Source: Spongilla lacustris (lineage: Eukaryota; Porifera; Demospongiae; Spongillida; Spongillidae). Taken from it: a stretch of DNA of 64,000 nt. The position numbers were made by a program, and so were the translations under genes. The notes beneath the pieces are model-generated. The model ran no database searches, had not been told where the DNA came from, and was given only the letters and a program-made list of their open reading frames with translations. The stretch spans positions 1,188,206 through 1,252,205 of the forward strand of contig OX442427.1 of the NCBI GenBank assembly GCA_949361645.1, written 5' to 3'. Positions 21,434 through 33,653 of this stretch are shown in pieces (positions within the stretch are counted from its first letter, which is position 1; each line of letters opens with the position of its first letter).

Positions 21434-21652
21434 TTGACACAGGACTTGCATGGGCATGCAGTTGAAGAAAAGATCACATACATGCACCTGTCTATCTAAT
21501 TTACTCCTACAAATACTAAAGCAATGGCACAAAAAAGGATGCCATGATGCAGCTCTGATCTGTCATCAATGAACAGATCGATGGCCGATGCTGGTGATCA
21601 TGACTCATACACAATGGCAAGGATGCTAGGTAGAACCTACATGTATGTACTA

Positions 21653-23151
21653 CAGTGGAAACCATCACACTTGCTCCTATAATTTTTTTGTACTGTTATT
21701 TTGTTCACTTGAATATATTTCAATAACAATGAGATCAAATGAAAATCTGACAAGGCAGGTATAGTGTACAACTATTTTTCAATATATACTGAAAGTTAAA
21801 AAGCATCACGTGACTATTTACTTTTGTTATTAACACTTGTTGTGACCCCAGTACAAAAAAAATTGTGAGCATAATTCCTTCTCCTGTAGGCAATAGATCT
21901 TGACCATATTCGCAATATATCTAAAGAACAAGCATTAGCAACCTTTGGCCGAGTCGGTTTTTAAGTCCGGTAAATAGTTACGGTATTATCGAGCTAGATA
22001 TGCGTTTTTAGCTCGTAAAAGCTTAGCGATGCTATTTCGTAGTACGCTCTCACTGGACTGCTATATTTCGCTTCCGAGTCGTCACATGTTAGATCTATCG
22101 CGAAATCGTACTTGGGAGGCAATAGACCCTTCTTTGCCGTTAAAAAAGTGCCATCAGAGCTGAGTACCTGAAAACCTCCGCCATATCGCGATGAATTACA
22201 TTTGAAACGTCATCATTGCATCATTTTGTATCGTGAATATATTTATAATGTGACGTATCGGCAGAGATAATATAGCATCAAATTGGGCAGGTTACAAGAA
22301 ACGTCAAAAAGCAAGAGGCAACTCTAAAGCTGGAAGGGAAGCGTACCCAATTAGCTATTTGGAAGCTGCCATCTAGGATTCGAAGCTTTGGGTGATAGAA
22401 CGCTAGCCTTGGCGAATGTCTTGATGGTCCATAAAGCTTCCCAATTTGATGCTACTGATTTACTAAACGTTCGCCGTGAGTGGCTGCAAGATGCAGCATC
22501 GCTAGGTTAAGAACCATTTTCACAATCCCTTGCATCCATTCGTATTATCGTCACATTATAAATATATTCACGATACAAAATGACGAAATGATGACGTTTC
22601 AAATGTAATTCATCGCGATATGGCGGAGGTTTTCAGGTACTCAGCTCTGATGGCACTTTTTTAACGGCAAAGAAGGGTCTATTGCCTCCCAAGTACGATT
22701 TCGCGATAGATCTAACATGTGACGACTCGGAAGCGAAATATAGCAGTCCAGTGAGAGCGTACTACGAAATAGCATCGCTAAGCTTTTACGAGCTAAAAAC
22801 GCATACCTAGCTCGATAATACCGTAACTATTTACCGGACTTAAAAACCGACTCGGCCAAAGGTTGCTAATGCTTGTTCTTTAGATGCATTGCGAATATGG
22901 TCAAGATCTATTGCCTACAGGAGGAGGAATTATGTTCACAATTTTTTTTGTACTGGGGTCACAACAAGTGTTAATAACAAAAGTAAATAGTCACGTGATG
23001 CTTTTTAACTTTCAGTATATATTGAAAAATAGTTGTACACTATACCTGCGTTGTCAGATTTCCATTTGATCTCATTGTTATTGAAATATATTCAAGTGAA
23101 CAAAATAACAGTACAAAAAAATTATAGGAGCAAGTGTGATGGTTTCCACTG
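21653..23151. mobile_element. 1.5-kb foldback element with ~600-bp inverted arms
   Basis: The left arm runs to 22255 and the right arm starts at 22549; they are near-exact reverse complements of each other. Termini are CAGTGGAAACC and GGTTTCCACTG, each flanked by TA (21651-21652 and 23152-23153), the target duplication of Tc1/mariner-type elements. The 293-bp loop (22256-22548) has its own inverted pair, AGCATCAAATTGGG and CCCAATTTGATGCT. No transposase frame is present, so it is non-autonomous. A transcript would fold into a very long hairpin. Confidence 0.88.
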
Positions 23152-23155
23152 TAGT

Positions 23156-23692
23156 CCTGAGGGCCATGCATGTGAAACGCGTTTACATAACAGCCATAAC
23201 TAATGACCACATGCCACCACCCTAATTAAATAGGTGACCACAAAGATTTTGAGTCAGCTACATTCTCTGTTAGTACAGGTACATGTAATACCTTCTGAAC
23301 TTTCCACATTTATCACACACATACACAACCAATACATAACCAAATAAATATAAATGCCACACCACAACTGTTACATTACCTATTGCATACATCTGCAGAG
23401 CCATGTACATATAGCTAGACCACATAAAGCCTTCCATTTGAGTTGTTGCTGAAGTTTTTCACCAGGTGCATGTTGGAAGGGTGGCTGGCACAGTCCATGA
23501 GATGCAAAACTTTGTGTCCAGTCCCTGGACCATACCAGGTGGTCATGTAGGTAAGCCTCCTCTCCTGGCAGACAACTGGTGTCTGTGCTATGTGTACAAC
23601 CAAACCAAGGAGTTTTTCTAACCAAACTAATAAAGGTGGACACCACAGGATGTGACAATTGTAGCCACTTTAAACAATTATTCTTTGGTCCT
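23156..23692. other. Gene-free spacer
   Basis: Ordinary AT-rich sequence. I recognise no gene or repeat. Confidence 0.5.
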
Positions 23693-24249
23693 GGGTAATT
23701 CTATACCCTTTTAACTCAGGCATTGACACTTGTGTTTCATAGTCCATAATATCCTATGTGACTTGTTTACTACATTACTCTGTACACTTGTATTAATAAT
23801 TAGCCCTCAAGGTTAATTCCGTTTATTGGCTACAAGGTGTGAATAATTTAACCACAAATGTATACATAGTAATCCCTCTTGGCAGCCATTATAGCTGTAC
23901 TGATGATTTTAAATACACACACACAACCCTGTAAGGGCCATATTATGATGCCATGACCTTTACTAGTGCACGCTCAGTGATCGAAAAACATGAAAATGAA
24001 GCATTGCTATGCCTCTCATATAGAAATGACCACTTTTTAAGTTTTTATTGTTTGAAAATAGGAAAGAGCAGGTTGTATTCAACTGTTATATCTAGCTTCT
24101 ACAGCGGGACGAAACTGGGTTCCGTTGAAATGGCATATAGAAATGAGTGAGTCTCCTAGGATGTTTGTTCTGTTTGATTGAATTCATGTGCCATAGAATG
24201 TGCTTATCAACACTTTGGTGAGCCTATCACAACTTTGCTGATGCAAACC

Positions 24250-24449
24250 GTAGTCGGGCGTAGCCCGACCTTCGGAATGTCGGAGTATATGTGGATTTGA
24301 TAGCGTATGAGGCTATATGATAGCCCACATATATATGTGATTGTTACAAATCCAGGTGCATGCATAGGCTACCCGCTATCAGATGGATGCAGGTATACCA
24401 ACTAGGGCCAACCTTTTGCCAAACGCGAACGTCGGGCTACGCCCAACTA
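24250..24449. mobile_element. 200-bp inverted-repeat element nested in the loop
   Basis: Ends are TAGTCGGGCGTAGCCCGAC and GTCGGGCTACGCCCAACTA, inverted copies of each other. No coding capacity. The same terminus recurs at 24919. Confidence 0.65.
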
Positions 24450-24918
24450 AGTATTTAATAGGGCGCAATGGGAGTGCAAAATATTATATAGAAGTGGTAT
24501 CATACTATGTTAACATATTGATCTGTCACGAAAAATTCTATCCGCCCGCAAAATATTATCCTAGGATAAATTTTGGCAACATTCCAGACTGCAAGATATT
24601 ATCCCACCCTGCCATTTTTTATCCCACTCCTAGAGCTCAGCCGCTTCTATAGGATGGTAATCGGGGGGGAAGGGGAGAAATGGGGATGGAGGCGAGAGGG
24701 GGCTGGGGATGGGAAAGCAATACATGTACCCCACGTTCCCCCCTTCCCCCGCCAGGCATCCTGGCTATACGCGTACGGGTCTAGAATACGCACAAGCCGT
24801 GGCGTTAAATTTCTTTTTGATCAGCATCAGCTCTTCTTTTTAAAAAAGTCAACACAGAGACGCTTATTGAAGTCATGCAAGGATGCGGCTGGAAGTGAAG
24901 ACAATCTTGTCACTGTGT

Positions 24919-24981
24919 AGTTGGGCGTATAGCCCGATCGACCTTCGCGTATTGGCGGAAGGTCGGGCTACGCCTAACTAG
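24919..24981. mobile_element. 63-bp minimal relative of the same element
   Basis: Starts TAGTTGGGCGTA and ends TACGCCTAACTA, with an inner AGCCCGAT...GGTCGGGCT inverted pair. It looks like a deletion derivative of the 24250 element. Confidence 0.6.
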
Positions 24982-26184
24982 ACTACCAGGGCCGTAGCCT
25001 CCAGTTCGGATCTAGATTTGTGGCCCTCTCCATTGTTACGATGTACCGCGAGGGTGCGCGCCCGCGCGGAATACAGTTATAAATTCACCTGCCATTCACA
25101 ACAAAGTTTCATAACGCTTCTTTATTTTTGCCAGTCATTGCTTTTGTTACTTTAACATGTCATCGTTTCAAAGCTGTTGTATCCACTAAAGTGTCACACT
25201 AGGATAAGAACTTAATTTAAATGATGTTTTGTACCTTGTAACTTGCTTTATGATTGTTTGTAAATCACTTGCAGAAAAAGCTTGAACACTTGATTAAATT
25301 GTTGTTAAGTCCCACTAAGATGGTGTTGGATTGGTCAATAAGTGAATGAACATTATCCCAGCAAAAATAGTATGTGATTTGTATGCATTAGACATTTTTA
25401 GTTCGGTAACAGTTATGATAGGCTCACCAAAGTGTTGATAAGCGCTCATGAATTCAATCAAACAGAACGAACATCCTAGGAGACTCACTCTTTTCTGCAT
25501 GGCATTTCAATGGAACCCAGTTCCATCCCGCTGTAGAAGCTAGATATAACAGTAGAATACAACCTGCTCTTTCCTATTTTCAAACAATAAAAACTTAAAA
25601 AGTGGTCATTTCTATATGAGAGGCATAACAATGCTTCATTTTCATGTTTTTCGATCACTGAGCGTGCACTAGTAAAGGTCATGGCATCATAATATGGCCC
25701 TTACAGGGTTGTGTGTGTGTATTTAAAATCATCAGTGTAGCTATAATGGCTGCCAAGAGGGATTACTATGTATACATTTGTGGTTAAATTATTCACACCT
25801 TGTAGCCAATAAACGGAATTAACCTTGAGGGCTAATTATTAATACAAGTGTACAGAGTAATGTAGTAAACAAGTCACATAGGATATTATGGACTATGAAA
25901 CACATGTGTCAATGCCTGAGTTAAAGTGGTATAGAATTACCCTCCTACATCTATATGCATGTAACATGTAGATCTATCTCCTTCTAACTGTACCCTACAT
26001 CAGAAACCTTTAAACGTAATTTGATTCATATCCCAGTGGCTGCCTCTGGGATGTGCTATCAAATTCCTCATCTCTAGGGAGAAGGGCCTACATGTATTAT
26101 CTTTTCCCAACTGTTCCACAAGGATATCTCCCATCCACCTTCACAAGGCACTCTCTCCTCTACCTCCACAAGGCTATCTCACAA

Positions 26185-26600
26185 GGCTACCTCCCTCCAC
26201 CTTCACAAAACTACCTCCCTCCACCTTCACAAAACTACCTCCCTCCACCTTCACAAAACTACCTCCCTCCACCTTCACAAAACTACCTCCCTCCACCTTC
26301 ACAAAACTACCTCCCTCCACCTTCACAAAACTACCTCCCTCCACCTTCACAAAACTACCTCCCTCCACCTTCACAAAACTACCTCCCTCCACCTTCACAA
26401 AACTACCTCCCTCCACCTTCACAAAACTACCTCCCTCCACCTTCACAAAACTACCTCCCTCCACCTTCACAAAACTACCTCCCTCCACCTTCACAAAACT
26501 ACCTCCCTCCACCTCACAAAACTACCTCCCTCCACCTTCACAAGGCTACCTCCCTCCACCTTCACAAAACTACCTCCCTCCACCTTCACAAGGCTGTCAC
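26185..26600 (+). repeat. 24-bp satellite
   Basis: About 16 copies of a 24-bp unit CTTCACAAAACTACCTCCCT plus CCAC. Since 24 is divisible by three, both strands stay open and read as octapeptide repeats (NYLPPPSQ on plus, EGGSFVKV on minus). There is no start context, splice signal or flanking coding sequence to support a gene. Confidence 0.9.
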
Positions 26601-27897
26601 CCTTTCCACCTTCCCCATGTGGATATAGTAAAAAAGTAGGTTGTTACCGCATGTATTCCTCACGTGATATATCCTTATAAGGTTCGTCTCTGTGGAACGT
26701 TTTTTTTGTTGCTGTATTGGTAGTTTTCATTCTGCAGAGATGAAAAAATATATAGACACGCACAGATACAGATACGTAAGTACTATTAGTTGCAACAAAA
26801 AAAAAGAACAAAAATATGGCGTCAGTTTTGCACGTAAGGACATGCCCATCTTTACAAATATTACTGAAGGTAGAACAGGTGCAAAAATGTGGCTTTGCTA
26901 TAGGGATTACATCCACGAACTCCTTGTGGTAGAATTAGCAATATAGGTGAGTAAGCCGGAATCGAATCGTTTAAAACCAACGCAACCAAAACAAGCCGTT
27001 GTAGAATCCATGTACATGTACATATAGGTAGCTAAAACACTCCGAACATGATCGCGCCCTACAGCTATAGGGCTTAAAAAGAATGTTGGAGCAGCCGAGT
27101 AGGCCTACTACCAAAAAAAAAGTACAATCGCATCTATATTGCCACCCATGCACACGCACAACAGTCGAAATCAGACGCACATGTGTAACAAGCTATCAAG
27201 TATCGAACGTTCGTTGCTAGGATTCATACCGTGGTCGGTGATTTGTGCCTTCTTGTTTGAAAACCTTCATCGCGGCAGGGCACGCACGCGGCGTTTGTCG
27301 ATTTATTATTGAATATTGGTATTTACAAAGACATATGAACCTTAATGATAAAAGTGATCAGGGAAGCGAGGGTAAAAGGGTCATGAACGTTAGAATATGT
27401 CACATTCCAGCCCTAATGGTTTTACTAACAGCAGTTAGTCTTTCCTTTTTGATATCTAGCTTGGATTTTCGTCAGGAAGCATAAATGTCTTGAAAAACCC
27501 TCATTTTAAAAATCAAAATCCATACATGTCTATGGAAACACTGAAATTCTGATGAGGAAGCGTCAGGAAGAGGGCTAATTTTTTTTTTAACGACAGAGGT
27601 ATACCTTATGATCCTCTTCATCATAAAGTTCTTTTTCCTTGTCATGGGCATCTTTTCCTGAGTGACAGTGATCAAAAGAGTGTCATCCTCCATACATTTC
27701 AATGGACGCGTGCACGGTAATGAAACGGGAAAAACGTCATAACGCGTCAGGAATTAGTAATGAAGGCATGCAATTTCTGGCCATGACATATACAGATACA
27801 TAAACCGCTATATTCACCCATCGCTCCTTCAACGGAATGCTGCGTTAAGTCATTTCCGGTGTGCATAGGCCTGCAGGTTCATAACCAGTCCCTAACG
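26601..27897. other. Gene-free spacer and promoter of the next gene
   Basis: No supported coding region. It contains the region immediately upstream of the plus-strand gene starting at 27898. Confidence 0.45.
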
Positions 27898-29373
27898 ATG
27901 CCTCACGGCGGAGGTCACGGAGGCGGCGGTCATGGAGGCGGCGGTCATCATGGAGGCGGCGGTCATCATGGAGGCGGAGGTCATCATCATCACGGAGGCG
28001 GAGGTCATCATCATCACGGAGGCGGAGGATATTATCACTCGCAGCACTCATACAGGGGCACCACAAGCGGCAACACGCCGGGCGATTCTAGGGGCGGTGG
28101 AGTTTGCTGTGCCTGTTTGTGCGCTTTTGCCGTCGCCATCATTCTCCTGGTGGTTCCCGTTACGGTAACGTATCAAAAAAACGCAAGCATCTCCCTTACC
28201 TTTTCCCCCGCTGACACCCGCATCGTGTCCGTGTCCAGTACGGTATGTCAGGGGGCGACAGTAAACAGCGGGTCGTCCTCGACTACAGGAGTCACGACGT
28301 CCCTCTACCTCCTTCAGAGCGCCCCCGTGCTGGGAGCTAAGAATAACTTCACCATTACGCAAAGCATATCGATAGGCAACTATCTGCCGGAAAACTACAA
28401 GTACTGGAGTTTCCATCTGTATCCGGGATCAAAATATATGCTGAGTGCCTGTCTGCAACCCGGTAATTCGGCTCAGTACCTGATCATCAAAGGCACGAGT
28501 AACTTCAACAGCTGGGTTAACTACTTAGTAAGTTCATATGCGTACGGAAACAGCGCTATCTATTTGACCCCCTCAAGTCTTTGTGGTACCTCGAACATAA
28601 CGGCGTCGCTAGCCTTTACTTCCGAGGACGACTACTATTTCGTCTTCTACAACAACGCTTACTCTACGGCGACCGTCACGTTCACACTGGCGTTCGATCG
28701 AACGGAATACTTACCTTCGTCTGGAGGCGTGGCCGATTCCTGTACGACGACCTTGTCTCAGTTGAGTTGCTCTCTAAGCATTCCCTACAGTTCCGATTAC
28801 ACGTTCCTCGTCGCGACGAGCCCCTCCCCTTACGGGGACTCGGGCGCCAACGTCCCTATTTCTCTGTCTTGCGACGCACGTGCGTGGGTTTACGCGGTGG
28901 TTGAGATCAGCATGGTCATTGTGGTGGCTCTCTGTACGATTCCTGTTTGCATCTTGCTCGGCTGTATCTTCGCCAAAGGCACAGACCCTACCATTCCAGT
29001 TACGACCCAGAAGACGCCGGAAACTGTCACGCCGGTCCAGATATATTCGCAGATCGAGAACCAGCAGGCCCAGCCGTACCCGCCAACAGCCCAATCATAC
29101 CAAGCAGCTCCAATGGCCCAGGCATACCCTCAGACTGCTCCAATGGCCCAGGCATACCCTCAAACTGCTCCAACGACCCAGGATCCTAATCTACCATACC
29201 CTCAAACTGCTCCAACGACCCAGGATCCTAATCTACCATACCCTCAAACTGCTCCAACGACCCAGGATCCTAATCTACCATACCCTTCGGCTGCCCAGTT
29301 CACAAATGCCTACCAGCCGCAGTATTATCCCGCTACTACCGGTTTCGCTGTTGATCTACCTCCGGCATACTAG
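27898..29373 (+). CDS. Gly/His-rich two-membrane-segment protein with C-terminal PPxY
   Basis: 491 residues, intronless in the window, and not a family I can name. Residues 1-48 are GGGGH/HHHH repeats. A Cys-rich hydrophobic segment at about 69-92 (CCACLCAFAVAIILLVVP) and a second at about 328-356 (VVEISMVIVVALCTIPVCIL) suggest two membrane passes. The intervening ~235 residues carry N-glycosylation sequons (NAS, NFT, NIT) and several cysteines, so this part is probably extracellular or lumenal, with both tails in the cytosol. The C-tail repeats AYPQTAP and a 14-residue PYPQTAPTTQDPNL unit (42 bp, three copies) and ends in LPPAY, a PPxY motif of the kind bound by WW domains (NEDD4-type ligases). 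An in-frame upstream ATG at 27859 exists, but 27898 is chosen because MPHGGGHGGGGH matches the start of the paralogue at 6676. Both genes share a His/Gly head and a Pro/Tyr/Gln/Ala tail. Confidence 0.82.
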   Translation: MPHGGGHGGGGHGGGGHHGGGGHHGGGGHHHHGGGGHHHHGGGGYYHSQHSYRGTTSGNTPGDSRGGGVCCACLCAFAVAIILLVVPVTVTYQKNASISLTFSPADTRIVSVSSTVCQGATVNSGSSSTTGVTTSLYLLQSAPVLGAKNNFTITQSISIGNYLPENYKYWSFHLYPGSKYMLSACLQPGNSAQYLIIKGTSNFNSWVNYLVSSYAYGNSAIYLTPSSLCGTSNITASLAFTSEDDYYFVFYNNAYSTATVTFTLAFDRTEYLPSSGGVADSCTTTLSQLSCSLSIPYSSDYTFLVATSPSPYGDSGANVPISLSCDARAWVYAVVEISMVIVVALCTIPVCILLGCIFAKGTDPTIPVTTQKTPETVTPVQIYSQIENQQAQPYPPTAQSYQAAPMAQAYPQTAPMAQAYPQTAPTTQDPNLPYPQTAPTTQDPNLPYPQTAPTTQDPNLPYPSAAQFTNAYQPQYYPATTGFAVDLPPAY

Positions 29374-30500
29374 ATATAAGTATGCGAAGTTTTGTAAAGC
29401 TTATTGTGTTCTGTGTGCAGCATGTATAGCACCTAGCAAACTGCAATATAGTTAGTAATGTGGTTTATATGTATACATGTTAACATTGACATTGTTATAA
29501 TATCATTATGTCAAGTTAATCCCTGTTGCCAGCATAGTAACGACCGACGTGGCTGCGTAGATGCTAGCTAATCTTTGGCAATTCACTTTGTGTCCGGGCA
29601 CCGCCCATCGGTACCGGGCGTGGACCGAGGGTGTGTGTGAGGATACGCCCCTTTACCGCGAAAGGTGGGCGGATCAGCAGAGGTCGGGGCGGGAGGTGGA
29701 GCAAGCGTCCAACGCGAAACGATACAACGTACACGTGGCCTGACCAAGCAGCCAGGGGCATATATGAACCGACTGCGCCGCGCCGACCAGGTATACAATT
29801 ACAATGGTCAGCAGAATAGGACGGCACGCGTGCGCCGCGGCTGGCGCCTGATTAACTATGTTTAGCTACGCTAGACCTCATTTACAGTGCATATTGCATG
29901 GAGCCTTAGATAATTTTTAAGGCAAGTCCGAGGGCAAGTCAGTTGAAATTATTCAAATATTGGTCATTCCATTGAAATTAGGTCTCGTCCCCACTCCGCT
30001 TGGAGACAGGCAACTGAACCCTAGTTACCGCATGGCAATAGAATGTGGCTTATTTTTATCCTTCTTTATCCGTACAACGTAAGCTCACTGTGGATTGATA
30101 TATCAGCCAGGCGTCCTTCGAGGACTAAAACAATATAAGTTTCATCTTTGTTGTATTTAAATTCGCGAGAAGAGAGGGCCAAGAGTCCAAGACTAAATGC
30201 TCTTTATTTTGTGTTGTTCGTGGCAATAGGCTTTTTTGAGAAATCGGCCTGGCCAAATGAAAAAAAACTCTTTTAGAAACGTGTACTCAGGAGACGACTG
30301 TATTTGGTTCCGTTTATAGGGTATAACGGGGCTTATTTTCTGCGCATCGTGCCAACCCTTTGAAAAGGGCAGATTTTTTTTACCCCGGCGTAGCGAAGTG
30401 GTCATCTCATAAATTATGGATATGTGCGAAACACACATAGGCCCTACTATTATTATTCTTGCATGGAAAACAAAAATCACTTTGCGTTTTCTTTTTCGGC
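29374..30500. other. Gene-free spacer
   Basis: 3' flank of the preceding gene. I see no supported gene or RNA; the GC-rich stretch at 29590-29860 has no coding or tRNA features I can recognise. Confidence 0.45.
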
Positions 30501-31612
30501 TTAGCTTTTCTGGCCTCAAAGACTCCAGTTTGGAAACCGCACACTCCTCCTCCTATTACTGAGGATCCCATTTTCCCACCTAATTTCAACATCATTGGTA
30601 TATCCTTCGGTTTTTTCCCCAAGCTGACTGCAGCAGGACCATCTGGCTTGCAAATACAACATCTTATAGATGCTGCTGGAATCCAATTACCATCCTCAAT
30701 CATGTAGGTCTCTGCTTCTAGGTGTGCATGGTCACCCTCCTTGCCTCTGGTAAAGCTCCTTCTTCCATCTCCAAGTACCTAGCTGGAGGAAATCTAACTG
30801 CTTTGAAGAAGGGCAAGCCAGATTCCCCCTATATAAGACCTATTGCGGTAGGAGAGGTGTTTAGACGCATGACAAGCAAGTGTCTATATGTGCTGTAACA
30901 CAGAAAAATGCAGCATCCTTTTTTCAGCCCTTCCAGTGTGGTGTTGCATGTCCTGCTGGGAGTGAAAGAATTGTACATGGCTTTCGTCAGACCATTGATG
31001 ACCACTGGTAAGATGACAACTTTTTGGTCTGCAAAGTAGATCTAAGGAATGCCTTCAACTTAGTATCTCACCAGGCACTTCTGGATGAATGTGTCCTCCA
31101 CTGACTTTCCAGAGATACTTCCTTGGGTAAAGTGGTGTTATGGTGAGCATCCCTTTTTATGGCACCCATTGGGTCCGTTGACATCTGAGTTTGGAGTTCA
31201 ACAAGGAGACCCACTTGAGCCACTACTATTTTGCCTTGTGCTGTTAAGGCTATTGCAGCAGACTGCCCTAGTTTGCTCTTAAACCAATGGTACATGGACA
31301 ATGGTGTGCTAGCAGGGCGACCATTGAGTGTTAGTAATGCTCTAAACATTATTCGCGATATTGGTCCTTCCCTAGGTCTTCATCTCAATCCTTCAAAATG
31401 TGAGCTCTTCAATAGATGTATGCAATGACTTCATACTTTTTCCACCAGAGATGAAGAAGTCTACCTACCCCAATCTCGGGATCTCCTATTGGTGATCCCA
31501 ATACTGTTCTTCCTACATAGCATCTAAACGCTCTGCAGCCTCCAACCTACTATATTGGAGGTCAAAAAGGTTGTTCTGCAAGATCCACATGTAGCTCTTA
31601 TGCTATTACGTA

Positions 31613-31840
31613 TACCTGCAGCCCCTTTTACTTCACTGTGGTCTCACCGCTGGTTCAACCCATATTGTTGAAGCAGGTACCACAACTGGGTCAGCTGCCC
31701 TCTCAGCACTGAGAGCATGCCAACAATGACCATGCAGAAGTGCACCGAGCTCAACTGGGTATGTGTCCCAATGGCTGTGGAGAGGCTCAGCATACGTTTT
31801 CTTGATTGGCCACCAGACTTTCTGTGAAGTCTCATATAGC
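31613..31840 (+). repeat. Internal copy of the RT-like C-terminal segment
   Basis: About 230 bp starting CTGCAGCCCCTTTTACTTCA is a close direct repeat of 33727-33952. The downstream copy is in the expected C-terminal position; this one sits in the middle of the RT-like sequence and breaks it. Confidence 0.75.
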
Positions 31841-32579
31841 TTGCACTACATGCACCCCCAACAATAGCAACAGATGAACTTGGCCTGTTTGATCAAAATG
31901 TTATGAACTGCCTTTCTGAGTATCTTGCAATTGAGATGCCACCCATGCAAAGCCGGAGAACAAGCTCAGCTGAGTCTTCGGCATGGTGGACTAGGCTTCA
32001 GATCACTTGCCCATCACTGCTCTGCAGCATACATTGCCTCTGTCAGCAGTACTGGCTCTTCCTTAGTCACCAATACTAACCTATTGCCTGCACTGACAGC
32101 CTTTAATGCTAAACTGAGTAATATCTAATGATGCCTTGTCCATTGAGGAGGTTGTTGGCCACCCACATTGACAGCAACTTCTCTCCTCTAAATTGGAAGC
32201 TATACAGTGTTCAACCAGCTCATCGACAACATGCAGTTCTGCAGCTGGCAGAGCAAGACTTATGTCTGTGTCCTCTGCACATGCATCTTCATGGCTGTTG
32301 GCAACCCCATCTCCTGGCCTAGGACTTCATCTCGATCCTGAAGAAATCCAAGTGGCTATCAAATGGTGGCTAGGAATGGATACATCTTCTGGGTCCAGAT
32401 GTGCAATGTGTCCCCACAACATGCTCGATCCCCTTGGCCACCATGATCCCCTTGGCCACCATGCTGTTACTTGTAAATTTGGAGGGGATGTGGTGTCTCG
32501 GCACAATCAGCTTAGGGATACCTTTGTGCAGACATATACTGTTTTGCAGGTGTCAGTGCTAGTATTGAAGCTGGAAGTG

Positions 32580-33653
32580 CAGGGCCCGCGGAGGGTATTA
32601 TAAAGTGGGGGGGCAGATTTCAGTTCTCATATGTTAGGAATCAAGTTGTAATCTAATATTCCTTCGCACCTCCCTGCATGTGAAAGGTATTCATAGAAAC
32701 GCGCGTACAAATATACATGTAAGCCAAATGCACATGAATATCTCAGAGGCAACGTCATCCACATGTCAATATTAGCAGCTGTTCTGTCGCTTTAAATCAT
32801 GAAAGCTAGGCTGTAGTAGCTAAGTTATTGAATCTAATTTGATTCATGCATGCTTGCACGAAGCCACGTTTTCAGGCGACGAGCGGTCGAAAAAGGTCTT
32901 TCACTATAACTGGATGCAATCTCCGAAATTAGGCCCTTATCACATTTGTAAAGGCTTTAAAATTTTGTGGAATGATTGAAATTCTCCACTTCGCAAATAA
33001 CAAATGCTGCATGGATCTTTATTTCGGGCAGTTCTTAATTTACTCACATACACGTATGGCAAAACACTTTATCATTAGTCTCATCGTAGAAGTTTCTACC
33101 TATATCATTCGGATTAAGCATGGTTGAGATCGCATATATACACTGCGTGACAGAATGTATGTAGTATACATGTAGTGTTACGCATGCAGGCGCAGATATA
33201 TGTAATCGTTATAAAGTGTTTATATCAGTGCAGCTCTCTGTATATGAATATGTGTCTGCATATCGTTCATATGCAGAGTCTGCGTGGCACTGGCTATGCT
33301 AAACTGCTGCTTACACGGAGGTTAGCCCATTGTGCATACGTAGCGGACCGGCCGGGCAATTCAGTAAAATTCGAATCAGTCAGTCCAATTATGTATATCG
33401 GTTGGCTATCTAAAAAACACAAGCAAATATATTTTTGAGTTTCCTTCGTCAAGCAAACAATCAACAAGCGTCGAAAGCACTGCACATGCAATAACAAAAG
33501 AACGATGGTCTGCTGCAGATCGATGGAGCCGCCGCGCCTGCATGCGCGTACGCATGTATGCATCCACGATAATACATTCAACAAATTAACATTATCGGCC
33601 AAAAAAGTGGGGGGGCAGCAGCCCCCCTTGCCCCCCCGGCTCCGCGGGCCCTG
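32580..33653. mobile_element. 1.07-kb hAT-like non-autonomous insertion
   Basis: Terminal inverted repeats CAGGGCCCGCGGAG and CTCCGCGGGCCCTG, followed inward by GTGGGGGGGCAG at both ends, flanked by a direct AAGTG (32575-32579 and 33654-33658). The CAGGG...CCCTG ends are typical of hAT elements, although a full 8-bp duplication is not seen. No transposase frame. It interrupts the reverse-transcriptase-like sequence, which is therefore older. Confidence 0.72.

Larger units (their letters stand above)
23693..25942. mobile_element. Second large inverted repeat, ~535-bp arms
   Basis: The left arm at 23693-24234 is mirrored by the right arm at 25411-25942, both ending in GGGTAATTCTATAC, with small indels. 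The loop (24235-25410) carries two smaller inverted-repeat elements. Short matching frames in the arms (23953-24150 plus, 25485-25682 minus) are the same sequence read from each side. They may be remnants of a coding sequence, but I recognise nothing in them. I did not find clear target duplications. Confidence 0.8.

Noticed and set aside
23380..23658. 92-residue minus-strand frame
   Set aside because: No recognisable domain or conservation signal; length expected by chance.
23953..24150. 65-residue frame repeated at 25485-25682 on the other strand
   Set aside because: Its duplication is due to the inverted repeat, not selection on a protein. No known family.
26053..26628. Long open frame of NYLPPPSQ octapeptide repeats (and EGGSFVKV on the other strand)
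   Set aside because: Produced by a 24-bp satellite whose length is a multiple of three. Both strands are open and there is no gene context.
27245..27484. Short frame with a hydrophobic C-terminal segment
   Set aside because: No homologue recognised, no splice partners or start context. Not supported as a gene.
29561..29865. GC-rich block with several short frames, possibly an RNA gene
   Set aside because: No cloverleaf, no recognised snRNA or tRNA motifs, and no coding similarity.
30407..30707. Minus-strand frame over the start of the RT-like region
   Set aside because: The plus strand carries the conserved reverse-transcriptase-family blocks; the minus frame is a shadow.
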